A DNA stretch of 64,000 nucleotides from Anas platyrhynchos (GCF_047663525.1 NC_092601.1:20124001-20188000); one strand, 5' to 3'. Shown: positions 33,238-43,852, numbered from the stretch's first letter. Numbers and translations: made by a program. Notes: generated from the sequence alone by a model not told the origin.

Positions 33238-33489
33238 GTAAGTGTAGTGAGCAGCTGAGGTAAAGGAGCTGGGAACAGAGAGGTATTGCACAACTGTATG
33301 TTGCATCAGTAGTAGTGAGCGTTGTGCAGAAGGTGGGTATCAGTGCTGGCATGCTAGTGAATGCTGGTTCTCTGTTTTTGCTAGCGATGATGAACCTGTT
33401 TGACATAATTCCATTTGAAAAAGTTCCAATTACTGGCCTGGTCGTGTTGTCCTTTCAATATTAAAAGCTGCAGCAAAAGCATGGGGATT

Positions 33490-33740
33490 GTTGCTTCTAG
33501 AAACACCCCAGTTCTCTTGTCTGCTCTCTGCATATTGTTCAGGTAAAGCAGATTTAAAAAACAAGCAAACATAATGAAAACCAGCTGCTGCTGCTCCTGT
33601 TCTGTTCCTACTTTCTTGTGCTTTGTCCCTCCCCTTTACAACGTGGTCTGGATTGAATGCTGGGCGGGGCCAAATGGTATATGAACCTCAGGCATGGCAT
33701 TAGAGAGCTCCTTCTGCCTGGGCTGCTCCTTGGGGTAAGT
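33490..33740 (+). promoter_or_regulatory. HSE-like, GC-box, TATA-like and donor cluster, unit 1
   Basis: TTCTAGAA at 33495-33502, GGGCGGGGC at 33662-33670, TATATGA at 33678-33684 and GGGGTAAGTG with GT at 33735-33736. In P2 and P4 a CCCTTTCCCAG or CCCTTTTCCAG acceptor precedes the GC box; in the units it reads CCTTTACAACGTGG and has lost the acceptor, which favours a first-exon reading. The same cluster recurs with GC boxes at 40610, 47559, 53114 and 58664. Confidence 0.4.
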
Positions 33741-34146
33741 GCTTTGTTTTTCCTTCAGTCAATTGCAGGGTTCTCTAGGCAGGCTGGAGTTTATAGATTT
33801 CTAGAATTTTTAAGTGCTTGGAATTCACTCAATAGAGGGATATTTAGTAGAGGTTGCTGTCTCACTTTTTTTTGTGATGGTGGGATACTTTTCTGTTTTT
33901 GAGCTATGTTTTAATCTCTAGATGTATACACCTACTTGTGTAATTTTCCAGAGGACTAAAACCAGCCTCATTTCATGCTGCATATGGCTTGGCAGTGTAG
34001 ATGCAGCATTACCAAGAGCCTGAGCAGGGTTGTATCAGAGCCTCCTTTTTCCTTTGCAAAGGGTATGTCTGTGATTACCCCTGCCAGGGCTGCTGTGTGT
34101 GCATGTCTTTTTGGCATTTGCGGAGCTCAGTTGTTTTTTTTTTTTT

Positions 34147-34166
34147 GTGTGTGTGTGTGTGTGTGT
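34147..34166. repeat. (GT)n microsatellite, unit 1
   Basis: Ten GT repeats after a T-run; unit 4 has about seven at the matching place (53599-53612), one of the few length differences between units here. Confidence 0.85.
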
Positions 34167-34527
34167 ATGTTTTAAGTTTTTATTTTCTTGATGGGCAAAT
34201 AGTGTGTGTGCTGAGCGTGGTTGGCAGGAGGATGTGGGGAGCTGCTCAGGACCGGTAGGTTTGGTTTCTCGGAGCGTGTGGCAGCCTTCCTGTGTGATGT
34301 GACGGATTGTTGGGCGGTAACATTCCAGCTTGTGTGTCTTAGGCAATGTAGCTTGAGTAGTGTGTGTTGTGTGGCCTGGGCAGAGTTTAGAGTGGTGCTG
34401 TGAGCGAGGAATCTGAGTTAGAGCTGGTGAGCAGCTGAAGTACCGGAGCTGGGAAGAGAGAGGTCTTGCAGCAGGTACGCTGTGGCTGTGAGGTGCCTCA
34501 GAGTGTGCTTTTCTCTTGTCTCTGCAG

Positions 34528-35400
34528 GTGCTTTGTGCAGTCGTGAACAGGGAAGGGAAATCCTCACGTCACAAAGCTCTGAGGGAAGGTGAGTGTTGTC
34601 AGCCTGGTCATCCCTTATCTGAAGCGAAGGGAAGATGCTCAGGTGTTTCCCTGTGAGGGTTGGAGGTGAGGCTGATTGGGATAGAGGAGCAGTGTGGCAG
34701 GTGGGTGCTTGTAAGCACAGTGGTCCTTTTGTCCTTTTGTGTTCCCAGGTGGCGTGCATGATGCTGGCCGCTCCTTTCAAGCTTGGACGTAATTTTCAGG
34801 TACAGAGGCAAGTGGCCTGCTGTTTTGAAAGGATAAAACTAAAGATGGGGTCCCTTTTGTTGTTGAGGAATGGGTGCTACTGCTGGCAGTTGAATGTTTA
34901 TATTCTTCCTGCCTTTCTCCTTTGGTCAGGCTGAAATGCAGTGTGCATTTCACACGTGTTGTCCTTTTAATATTCAAAGCTGCAGCAAAAGCATGGGGAT
35001 TGTTTCTTCTAGAAACACCCCAGTTCCCTTGTTTGTGCTCTGCATGCTGTTGAGCTAAGGCAGATTTAAAAGAAAATACAGGTAACACAAAAAACAACAA
35101 GAACAACAATAAAAAACAACATTGGCTGACTCGCTGTGAATGCAACGATCATTTAATCACTTTATTTCCCCAGGTGGTGTGGATGATACTGGCTGCACTG
35201 TTGGAGCTTGGATTCGGAGAGGAACAGGTGAGCACAGTCTTATGGTGCATCAGTAGTAGTCAGCATTGTGGAGAAGGTGAGCAATGGGGCTGGAATCCTA
35301 GTGAATGCTGGTACTCTGTTTTTGCAGCTGATGATGAGCCTTCAGTTGACTAAGATGACAATCAGTGCCTGTGCATTTCTTGAGGCGGAGGGACTTTACC
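34528..35400 (+). other. Conserved splice-bounded exon set, unit 1
   Basis: E2 34528-34588 (61 bp; acceptor CTTGTCTCTGCAG, donor GTGAGT), E3 34749-34799 (51 bp; TGTTCCCAG, GTACAG), E4 35174-35227 (54 bp; ATTTCCCCAG, GTGAGC), E5 from 35328 (TGTTTTTGCAG). With E3 skipped, E2 read in phase 0 joins E4 and E5 to give one open frame (parts: VLCAVVNREGK, GVDDTGCTVGAWIRRGT, ADDEPSVD, stop). With E3 included, the frame stops in E3 at TAA. No protein family is recognised and no start codon is fixed, so a non-coding transcript is equally possible. Confidence 0.5.
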
Positions 35401-35438
35401 ATGCAGCAACCTGAGAGCTAAGTTGGGGGGCACCTGGG

Positions 35439-35446
35439 ATTTGCAT
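35439..35446 (+). promoter_or_regulatory. Octamer ATTTGCAT, unit 1
   Basis: An exact POU-family octamer about 110 bp after the start of E5. It is kept in units 2-5 and in P2, but reads AATTGCAT in P4. Confidence 0.3.
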
Positions 35447-36359
35447 ATCTGGGGTGGCTAATGGGAGCTGGGAGCCAGAGCAGCATGGAGCGTGCTGGCT
35501 GAATAGACTTGGTGCCACTGTGAGGGTGTTTCAGGCTGGGTCACGTTCAGGCTGCTTGTGGCTGGGTCACCAGCCTAATAGAAGCAGCGGGATAATTTTG
35601 TAGCGTGCGTGCGCCAGGCAGGACAGTTTCCTTCTGTTCGTCTGTCTTGTAGTGTTGCTTCTGCAGTGTCTTTTCTGTGCTTCTCGGGTCTTGATATCCT
35701 CCTGGCTTTTTAGATTGGACTGACTAGACAGGCGACTTGGTAGCTGTGCTGAAGGGCCTCAATGCTTGTTTTGTCATCATGACTCTGATCCGAGCACTTC
35801 TTGTCTTGCAGTCGCTGCTTGAAGTGCAGATCTGTTTGAGGTCTTGCGATCTCAAACCGAATATGATGCACATCTCTTTCCATCCTCACTCTTGCAGAAG
35901 ACATCTGGGCCGCATCAGGAGCTCTTGCTTGGGAATTGATTTCCTAAGCGTCTTCTTAGGGGGTTTTCACTCCCCATCCCTCTGGTCTCTTGTCCTGAAG
36001 GCAGGCTTTTTAGGCCTCCATCATCCCAGTTCTGGCAGTTGCTTCCAGTCGCGTGTCGTGACATTCGAGTCTCTGGTAGGGTCTGGTGCAGAGCACCTGT
36101 TCTGACTTGCTGTTGCTGTAGGGCTTTCTTTTTGGGGGTCACTTTTTCTTGCGCCTAGTGTTGTGTGTTTTGTTTGTAGTGTTTGTGGCGTGCCTGTGTG
36201 TGTACGTGTTTGGTCTGGAGCTGTCCTGCCTGGCAGTTAGTGATTAATGTGGCAGTGCATGGGTGTACTAATACATTGTCTGGACTGTGTTGGTGAAGAC
36301 ATCCGGTCTGCCTCTGGGCACTTGCTGAAGGGCATCTAGCACAGTATATGTGTTTGCGA

Positions 36360-36605
36360 GCAACTTCTCGTTTACCTCTATTTATTTAAAAAATTGTAAA
36401 ATTTAATTGCAATCCGGTTTGGGACCAGTCATGTATGACACCAGGGGGCTTGTCCGGGAGGGCTTTGGTTCCTGAATTCTTATTTGATCTAGGAGAGGCG
36501 CCCCAGCATTTGGTGGCTGCTGTTCAAGTCTGGTCGGGACTAATGGCATCTCGAACCTGAATAAAGGTAAGCTAAGGTTTTGATTTTTTTTTTCAGCTCC
36601 CTTGC
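36360..36605 (+). mobile_element. Retroviral leader fragment with tRNA-Pro-type primer binding site, unit 1
   Basis: Positions 36443-36460 match the common tRNA-Pro primer binding site at 15 of 18 bases (key part GGGGGCTTGTCCGGGA). Just upstream, 'atgtatgacacca' could be an LTR end, and just downstream is a leader ending AATAAAG/GTAAGC, a donor-like site, then a T-run and TTTCAG acceptor-like site. No gag or other coding sequence follows. It is a non-coding endogenous retrovirus remnant. It occurs at the end of every complete unit and nowhere in the P copies, so it joined the unit before amplification. Confidence 0.5.
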
Positions 36606-36904
36606 TGGCTGCAGCACTATATTTTGCCCGTAATTCTGCGTGTGAAGATCTGAATGAAGACAACGGAGTCGTAAGAGTTTAAAGCGTATACTGTTCTGTT
36701 GGATGGGTTTTGGTTCAAAAGTTTTTTAGTGTTAGGGCTTGAGGCTTTTTTGAAAGGGTGGTAAGTGCTTGGGTTCCAGTGAGTGCTGGTAAATGTAGTT
36801 CTCGAACACTGGGCCTGTGATGGGTCAAGCCAGCTGCCTGGGGAATGCTGGTAGGCGTAGTTTTCCGGCACCGGGCTTCCAGGAGGCCATGTTTGGTGCC
36901 CAGA

Positions 36905-37252
36905 GCATGCCGGGTGGGGGTTGGGGGTAAGGGGGGTTGGGGGGTCAGGGGTTAGGGGGGTTAGGGTTAGAGGGTTAGAGTTGGGGTTAGATCCGTTAGG
37001 GTTGGGGGGTTAGGGTTGGGGGGTCGGGGGTTAGGGGGTTAGGGGGTTAGCTGGTTGGGGTTGGGGGGTTAGTGGGTTGGGGGGTTAGGATTAGAGGGTT
37101 AGGGTTACATCCGTTAGGGTTAGGGGGTTAGGGTTGGGGGGTCGGGGGTTAGGGTTAGATCCGTTAGGGTTAGGAGGTTAGGGTTGGGGGGTTGGGGGTT
37201 AGGGTTGGGGGGTTGGGGGTTAGGGTTAGATCCGTTAGGGTTAGGGGGTTAT
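36905..37252 (+). repeat. Telomere-like block 1 of unit 2
   Basis: About 350 bp; shorter than in unit 1 by loss of internal GGTTAGGG variants, but with the same TTACATCCG and TTAGATCCG words. Confidence 0.9.
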
Positions 37253-37307
37253 GGGCCCGGGCACATTTTAGCGCGGCGCCGCCCGGACCCATTTTAGCGC
37301 GGCTCAG

Positions 37308-39505
37308 CGACATTTGCGGGGCGCACCGGGGGGGGGGTCCATGGGGCTAGGGGGGACCCCAACGAGGGGGGGGGGGAACCAAAACGAGGGGGGAACCAAG
37401 TGTGCGGGGTGCTGTTTCCGAGGGGACACATTTGTGGGACGCACCGGGGGGGGGGAACCAAAATGAGGGGGGAACCATTTGTGCGGGGTGCTGTTTCCGT
37501 GGGGACGCATTTGCGTGGCGCACCGGGGGGAAACAAAATGAGGGGGGAACCAAGTGTGCGGGTGCAGTTTCCGGGGGGACACATTTGCGTGGCGCACCGG
37601 GGGGGGGGGAACCAAAATGAGGGGGGAACCAAGTGTGCGGGGTGCTGTTTCCGGGGGGACACATTTGCGTGGCGCACCGGGGGGAACCAAAATGAGGGGG
37701 GAACCAAGTGTGCAGGGTTTTGTTTCCGGGGGGACACATTTGCGAGTCGCACCGGGGGGAACCAAAATGAGGGGGGAACCAAGTGTGCCAGGTTCCGTTG
37801 CCGTGGGGACACATTTGCGGGGCGCACCAGGGGAACCAAAACGAGGGGGGAACCAAGTGTGCGGGGTGCTGTTTCCGAGGGGACACATTTGTGGGGCGCA
37901 CCGGGGGGGGGAACCAAAATGAGGGGGGAACCATTTGTGCGGGGTGCTGTTTCCGTGGGGACGCATTTGCGTGGCGCACCGGGGGGAAACAAAATGAGGG
38001 GGGAACCAAGTGTGCGGGTGCAGTTTCCGGGGGGACACATTTGCGGGGCGCACCGGGGGGAACCAAAATGAGGGGGGAACCAAGTGTGTGGGGTTTCGTT
38101 TCCGGGGGGACACATTTGCGTGGCGCACCGGGGGGGGGAACCAAAATGAGGGGGGAACCAAGTGTGCGGGGTTTTGTTTCCGGGGGGACACATTTGCGAG
38201 TCGCACCGGGGGGAACCAAAATGAGGGGGGAACCAAGTGTGCCGGGTTTTGTTTCCGGGGGGACACATTTGCGAGTCGCACCGGGGGGAACCAAAATGAG
38301 GGGGGAACCAAGTGTGCCAGGTTCCGTTGCCGGGGGGACACATTTGCGGGGCGCACCAGGGGGGGGAACCAAAATGAGGGGGGAACCATTTGTGCGGGGT
38401 GCTGTTTCCGTGGGGACGCATTTGCGTGGCGCACCGGGGGGAAACAAAATGAGGGGGGAACCAAGTGTGCGGGTGCAGTTTCCGGGGGGACACATTTGCG
38501 GGGCGCACCGGGGGGAACCAAAATGAGGGGGGAACCAAGTGTGTGGGGTTTCGTTTCCGGGGGGACACATTTGCGTGGCGCACCGGGGGGGGGAACCAAA
38601 ATGAGGGGGGAACCAAGTGTGCGGGGTTTTGTTTCCGGGGGGACACATTTGCGAGTCGCACCGGGGGGAACCAAAATGAGGGGGGAACCAAGTGTGCCGG
38701 GTTTTGTTTCCGGGGGGACACATTTGCGAGTCGCACCGGGGGGAACCAAAATGAGGGGGGAACCAAGTGTGCCAGGTTCCGTTGCCGGGGGGACACATTT
38801 GCGGGGCGCACCAGGGGAACCAAAACGAGGGGGGAACCAAGTGTGCGGGGTGCTGTTTCCGAGGGGACACATTTGTGGGGCGCACCGGGGGGGGGAACCA
38901 AAATGAGGGGGGAACCATTTGTGCGGGGTGCTGTTTCCGTGGGGACGCATTTGCGTGGCGCACGGGGGGGAAACAAAATGAGGGGGGAACCAAGTGTGCG
39001 GGTGCAGTTTCCGGGGGGACACATTTGCGGGGCGCACCGGGGGGAACCAAAATGAGGGGGGAACCAAGTGTGTGGGGTTTCGTTTCCGGGGGGACACATT
39101 TGCGTGGCGCACCGGGGGGGGGAACCAAAATGAGGGGGGAACCAAGTGTGCGGGGTTTTGTTTCCGGGGGGACACATTTGCGAGTCGCACCGGGGGGAAC
39201 CAAAATGAGGGGGGAACCAAGTGTGCCGGGTTCCGTTGCCGGGGGGACACATTTGCGGGGCGCACCAGGGGAACCAAAATGATGGGGGAACCAAGTGTGC
39301 GGGGTGCTGTTTCCGTGGGGACGCATTTGCGGGGCGCACTGGGGGGGGAACCAAAATGAGGGGGGAACGAAGTGTGCGGGGTGTTGTTTCCGTGGGAACG
39401 CTTTTGCGGGGCGCACTGGGTAGGGGGAACCAAAATGAGGGGGGAACCAAGTGTGCGGGGTGCTGTTTCCGGGGGGACGCATTTGCGGGGAGCACCTGAG
39501 GGGGG
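37308..39505. repeat. Expanded G-rich minisatellite of unit 2, 28 repeats
   Basis: TTCCG landmarks give 28 repeats. Superimposed is a six- or seven-repeat higher order: the block with GTGCAGTTTCC recurs at spacings of 455 and 529 bp (38010, 38465, 38994), and the GCCAGGTTCCGTTGCC-type repeat recurs with it. Frames of 711 to 735 codons open in all three minus-strand registers; this triple openness shows they are by-products. Confidence 0.93.
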
Positions 39506-39510
39506 GTCCA

Positions 39511-39955
39511 TAGGGTTAGGGTTGGGGGGGTCGGGGGTTAGGGTTGGGGGGTTAGGGTTGGGGGTTACGGTTAGAGGGTTAGGGTTAGATCCGTTAGGGT
39601 TGGGGGGTTAGGGTTGGGGGTTTGGGGGGTTGGGGTTTAGGGTTAGAGGGTTAGGGTTAGATCCGTTAGGGTTAGGGGGTTAGGGTTGGGGGTTAGGGGG
39701 TTGAGGGGTTAGGATTAGGGGGTTTGGGGGTTAGAGTTAGGGGGTTAGGGTTGGGTGGTTGGGTTTGGGGGGTTGGGGTTGGGGGGTCGGGGGTTAGGGT
39801 TGGGGGTTAAGGGGTTGGGGGGTTAGGGTTAGGGGGTTAGGGTTAGATCCGTTAGGGTTAGGGGGCTAGGGTTAGATCCGTTAGGGTTAGGGGGCTAGGG
39901 TTGGGGGGTTAGGGGGTTGGGGGGCTAGGGTAAGAGGGTTAGGGTTAGGGGTTTA
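39511..39955 (+). repeat. Telomere-like block 2 of unit 2
   Basis: About 445 bp of TTAGGG variants, with a tandem pair of TTAGATCCGTTAGGG / GGGGGCTAGGG segments that unit 6 has only once. Confidence 0.9.
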
Positions 39956-39956
39956 T

Positions 39957-40185
39957 GTGCCCGGGCACATTTTAGCGCGGCGCCGCCCGGGCACATTTTA
40001 GCGCGGCGCCGCCCGGACACATTTTAGCGCGGCGCCGCCCGGACACATTTTAGCGCGACGCTGCCCGGACAGATTTTAGCGCGGCGCCGCCCGGCCAAAT
40101 AATAGGGAGGCGCCGCCCGGACACATTTTAGCGCGGCGATGCCCGCACGCATTTTAGCGCAGCACCGCCCGGGCACATTTCTCAG
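39957..40185. repeat. 26-bp GC repeat (8 copies) with splice donor, unit 2
   Basis: Eight diverged copies ending CTCAG/GTAAGT at 40185/40186. Copies 4 (GACGCTGCC) and 6 (AATAATAGGGAGG) carry private changes that recur in every unit, so copy order has been inherited. Confidence 0.9.
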
Positions 40186-41475
40186 GTAAGTGTAGTGAGC
40201 AGCTGAGGTAAAGGAGCTGGGAACAGAGAGGTATTGCACAACTGTATGTTGCATCAGTAGTAGTGAGCGTTGTGCAGAAGGTGGGTATCAGTGCTGGCAT
40301 GCTAGTGAATGCTGGTTCTCTGTTTTTGCTAGCGATGATGAACCTGTTTGACATAATTCCATTTGAAAAAGTTCCAATTACTGGCCTGGTCGTGTTGTCC
40401 TTTCAATATTAAAAGCTGCAGCAAAAGCATGGGGATTGTTGCTTCTAGAAACACCCCAGTTCTCTTGTCTGCTCTCTGCATATTGTTCAGGTAAAGCAGA
40501 TTTAAAAAACAAGCAAACATAATGAAAACCAGCTGCTGCTGCTCCTGTTCTGTTCCTACTTTCTTGTGCTTTGTCCCTCCCCTTTACAACGTGGTCTGGA
40601 TTGAATGCTGGGCGGGGCCAAATGGTATATGAACCTCAGGCATGGCATTAGAGAGCTCCTTCTGCCTGGGCTGCTCCTTGGGGTAAGTGCTTTGTTTTTC
40701 CTTCAGTCAATTGCAGGGTTCTCTAGGCAGGCTGGAGTTTATAGATTTCTAGAATTTTTAAGTGCTTGGAATTCACTCAATAGAGGGATATTTAGTAGAG
40801 GTTGCTGTCTCACTTTTTTTTGTGATGGTGGGATACTTTTCTGTTTTTGAGCTATGTTTTAATCTCTAGATGTATACACCTACTTGTGTAATTTTCCAGA
40901 GGACTAAAACCAGCCTCATTTCATGCTGCATATGGCTTGGCAGTGTAGATGCAGCATTACCAAGAGCCTGAGCAGGGTTGTATCAGAGCCTCCTTTTTCC
41001 TTTGCAAAGGGTATGTCTGTGATTACCCCTGCCAGGGCTGCTGTGTGTGCATGTCTTTTTGGCATTTGCGGAGCTCAGTTGTTTTTTTTTTTTTGTGTGT
41101 GTGTGTGTGTGTGTATGTTTTAAGTTTTTATTTTCTTGATGGGCAAATAGTGTGTGTGCTGAGCGTGGTTGGCAGGAGGATGTGGGGAGCTGCTCAGGAC
41201 CGGTAGGTTTGGTTTCTCGGAGCGTGTGGCAGCCTTCCTGTGTGATGTGACGGATTGTTGGGCGGTAACATTCCAGCTTGTGTGTCTTAGGCAATGTAGC
41301 TTGAGTAGTGTGTGTTGTGTGGCCTGGGCAGAGTTTAGAGTGGTGCTGTGAGCGAGGAATCTGAGTTAGACCTGGTGAGCAGCTGAAGTACCGGAGCTGG
41401 GAAGAGAGAGGTATTGCAGCAGGTACGCTGTGGCTGTGAGGTGCCTCAGAGTGTGCTTTTCTCTTGTCTCTGCAG

Positions 41476-42340
41476 GTGCTTTGTGCAGTCGTGAACAGGG
41501 AAGGGAAATCCTCACGTCACAAAGCTCTGAGGGAAGGTGAGTGTTGTCAGCCTGGTCATCCCTTATCTGAAGCGAAGGGAAGACGCTCAGGTGTTTCCCT
41601 GTGAGGGTTGGAGGTGAGGCTGATTGGGATAGAGGAGCAGTGTGGCAGGTGGGTGCTTGTAAGCACAGTGGTCCTTTTGTCCTTTTGTGTTCCCAGGTGG
41701 CGTGCATGATGCTGGCCGCTCCTTTCAAGCTTGGACGTAATTTTCAGGTACAGAGGCAAGTGGCCTGCTGTTTTGAAAGGATAAAACTAAAGATGGGGTC
41801 CCTTTTGTTGTTGAGGAATGGGTGCTACTGCTGGCAGTTGAATGTTTATATTCTTCCTGCCTTTCTCCTTTGGTCAGGCTGAAATGCAGTGTGCATTTCA
41901 CACGTGTTGTCCTTTTAATATTCAAAGCTGCAGCAAAAGCATGGGGATTGTTTCTTCTAGAAACACCCCAGTTCCCTTGTTTGTGCTCTGCATGCTGTTG
42001 AGCTAAGGCAGATTTAAAAGAAAATACAGGTAACACAAAAAACAACAAGAACAACAATAAAAAACAACATTGGCTGACTCGCTGTGAATGCAACGATCAT
42101 TTAATCACTTTATTTTCCCAGGTGGTGTGGATGATACTGGCTGCACTGTTGGAGCTTGGATTCGGAGAGGAACAGGTGAGCACAGTCTTATGGTGCATCA
42201 GTAGTAGTCAGCATTGTGGAGAAGGTGAGCAATGGGGCTGGAATCCTAGTGAATGCTGGTACTCTGTTTTTGCAGCTGATGATGAGCCTTCAGTTGACTA
42301 AGATGACAATCAGTGCCTGTGCATTTCTTGAGGCGGAGGG
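41476..42340 (+). other. Conserved splice-bounded exon set, unit 2
   Basis: E2 41476-41536, E3 41697-41747, E4 42122-42175, E5 from 42276. E4's acceptor is ATTTTCCCAG, one base different from unit 1. Confidence 0.5.
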
Positions 42341-43307
42341 ACTTTACCATGCAGCAACCTGAGAGCTAAGTTGGGGGGCACCTGGGATTTGCATATCTGG
42401 GGTGGCTAATGGGAGCTGGGAGCCAGAGCAGCATGGAGCGTGCTGGCTGAATAGACTTGGTGCCACTGTGAGGGTGTTTCAGGCTGGGTCACGTTCAGGC
42501 TGCTTGTGGCTGGGTCACCAGCCTAATAGAAGCAGCGGGATAATTTTGTAGCGTGCGTGCGCCAGGCAGGACAGTTTCCTTCTGTTCGTCTGTCTTGTAG
42601 TGTTGCTTCTGCAGTGTCTTTTCTGTGCTTCTCGGGTCTTGATATCCTCCTGGCTTTTTAGATTGGACTGACTAGACAGGCGACTTGGTAGCTGTGCTGA
42701 AGGGCCTCAATGCTTGTTTTGTCATCATGACTCTGATCCGAGCACTTCTTGTCTTGCAGTCGCTGCTTGAAGTGCAGATCTGTTTGAGGTCTTGCGATCT
42801 CAAACCGAATATGATGCACATCTCTTTCCATCCTCACTCTTGCAGAAGACATCTGGGCCGCATCAGGAGCTCTTGCTTGGGAATTGATTTCCTAAGCGTC
42901 TTCTTAGGGGGTTTTCACTCCCCATCCCTCTGGTCTCTTGTCCTGAAGGCAGGCTTTTTAGGCCTCCATCATCCCAGTTCTGGCAGTTGCTTCCAGTCGC
43001 GTGTCGTGACATTCGAGTCTCTGGTAGGGTCTGGTGCAGAGCACCTGTTCTGACTTGCTGTTGCTGTAGGGCTTTCTTTTTGGGGGTCACTTTTTCTTGC
43101 GCCTAGTGTTGTGTGTTTTGTTTGTAGTGTTTGTGGCGTGCCTGTGTGTGTACGTGTTTGGTCTGGAGCTGTCCTGCCTGGCAGTTAGTGATTAATGTGG
43201 CAGTGCATGGGTGTACTAATACATTGTCTGGACTGTGTTGGTGAAGACATCCGGTCTGCCTCTGGGCACTTGCTGAAGGGCATCTAGCACAGTATATGTG
43301 TTTGCGA

Positions 43308-43553
43308 GCAACTTCTCGTTTACCTCTATTTATTTAAAAAATTGTAAAATTTAATTGCAATCCGGTTTGGGACCAGTCATGTATGACACCAGGGGGCTTG
43401 TCCGGGAGGGCTTTGGTTCCTGAATTCTTATTTGATCTAGGAGAGGCGCCCCAGCATTTGGTGGCTGCTGTTCAAGTCTGGTCGGGACTAATGGCATCTC
43501 GAACCTGAATAAAGGTAAGCTAAGGTTTTGATTTTTTTTTTCAGCTCCCTTGC
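43308..43553 (+). mobile_element. Retroviral leader fragment, unit 2
   Basis: Primer-binding-site-like stretch begins at 43391; sequence as in unit 1. Confidence 0.5.
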
Positions 43554-43852
43554 TGGCTGCAGCACTATATTTTGCCCGTAATTCTGCGTGTGAAGATCTG
43601 AATGAAGACAACGGAGTCGTAAGAGTTTAAAGCGTATACTGTTCTGTTGGATGGGTTTTGGTTCAAAAGTTTTTTAGTGTTAGGGCTTGAGGCTTTTTTG
43701 AAAGGGTGGTAAGTGCTTGGGTTCCAGTGAGTGCTGGTAAATGTAGTTCTCGAACACTGGGCCTGTGATGGGTCAAGCCAGCTGCCTGGGGAATGCTGGT
43801 AGGCGTAGTTTTCCGGCACCGGGCGTCCAGGAGGCCATGTTTGGTGCCCAGA

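Larger units (their letters stand above)
30711..36720 (+). repeat. Macrosatellite unit 1 (6010 bp), proximal boundary unit
   Basis: Starts GTTTTTTAGTGTTAGGGC, the phrase that begins every unit. Order: ZNF143-like remnants (30783-30905), telomere-like block 1, short 26-bp repeat, G-rich minisatellite with 11 repeats, long telomere-like block 2, four 26-bp repeats plus donor, exon region, retroviral leader. It differs from units 2-6 by its longer second telomere-like block, fewer 26-bp repeats and scattered base changes, as expected for an edge unit that takes less part in homogenisation. Confidence 0.92.
36721..43668 (+). repeat. Macrosatellite unit 2 (6948 bp)
   Basis: Near-identical to unit 3: apart from a few single-base differences (for example GAACGAAGTG at about 39366 where unit 3 has GAACCAAGTG, and GGGCTTCCAG at 36873 where unit 3 has GGGCGTCCAG) I see no change. 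It belongs to the long class with a 28-repeat G-rich array. Confidence 0.95.

Noticed and set aside
35737..36105. 122-codon plus frame seen in every unit and in P4
   Set aside because: Contains acceptor-like CTTGCAG sites, has no recognisable domain, and P2 lacks an intact version. Kept as unproven and not listed as a gene.
36403..36663. Retroviral protein-coding remnant after the primer binding site
   Set aside because: Frames on either strand are short and show no retroviral protein motif; only a non-coding leader is supported.
37294..39511. Minus-strand frames of 711-735 codons rich in Pro, Cys and His, and matching ones in units 3-6
   Set aside because: All three minus-strand registers are open at once, the frames begin and end with the tandem array, and G-run length changes shift register between repeats. 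They reflect a stop-free repeat.
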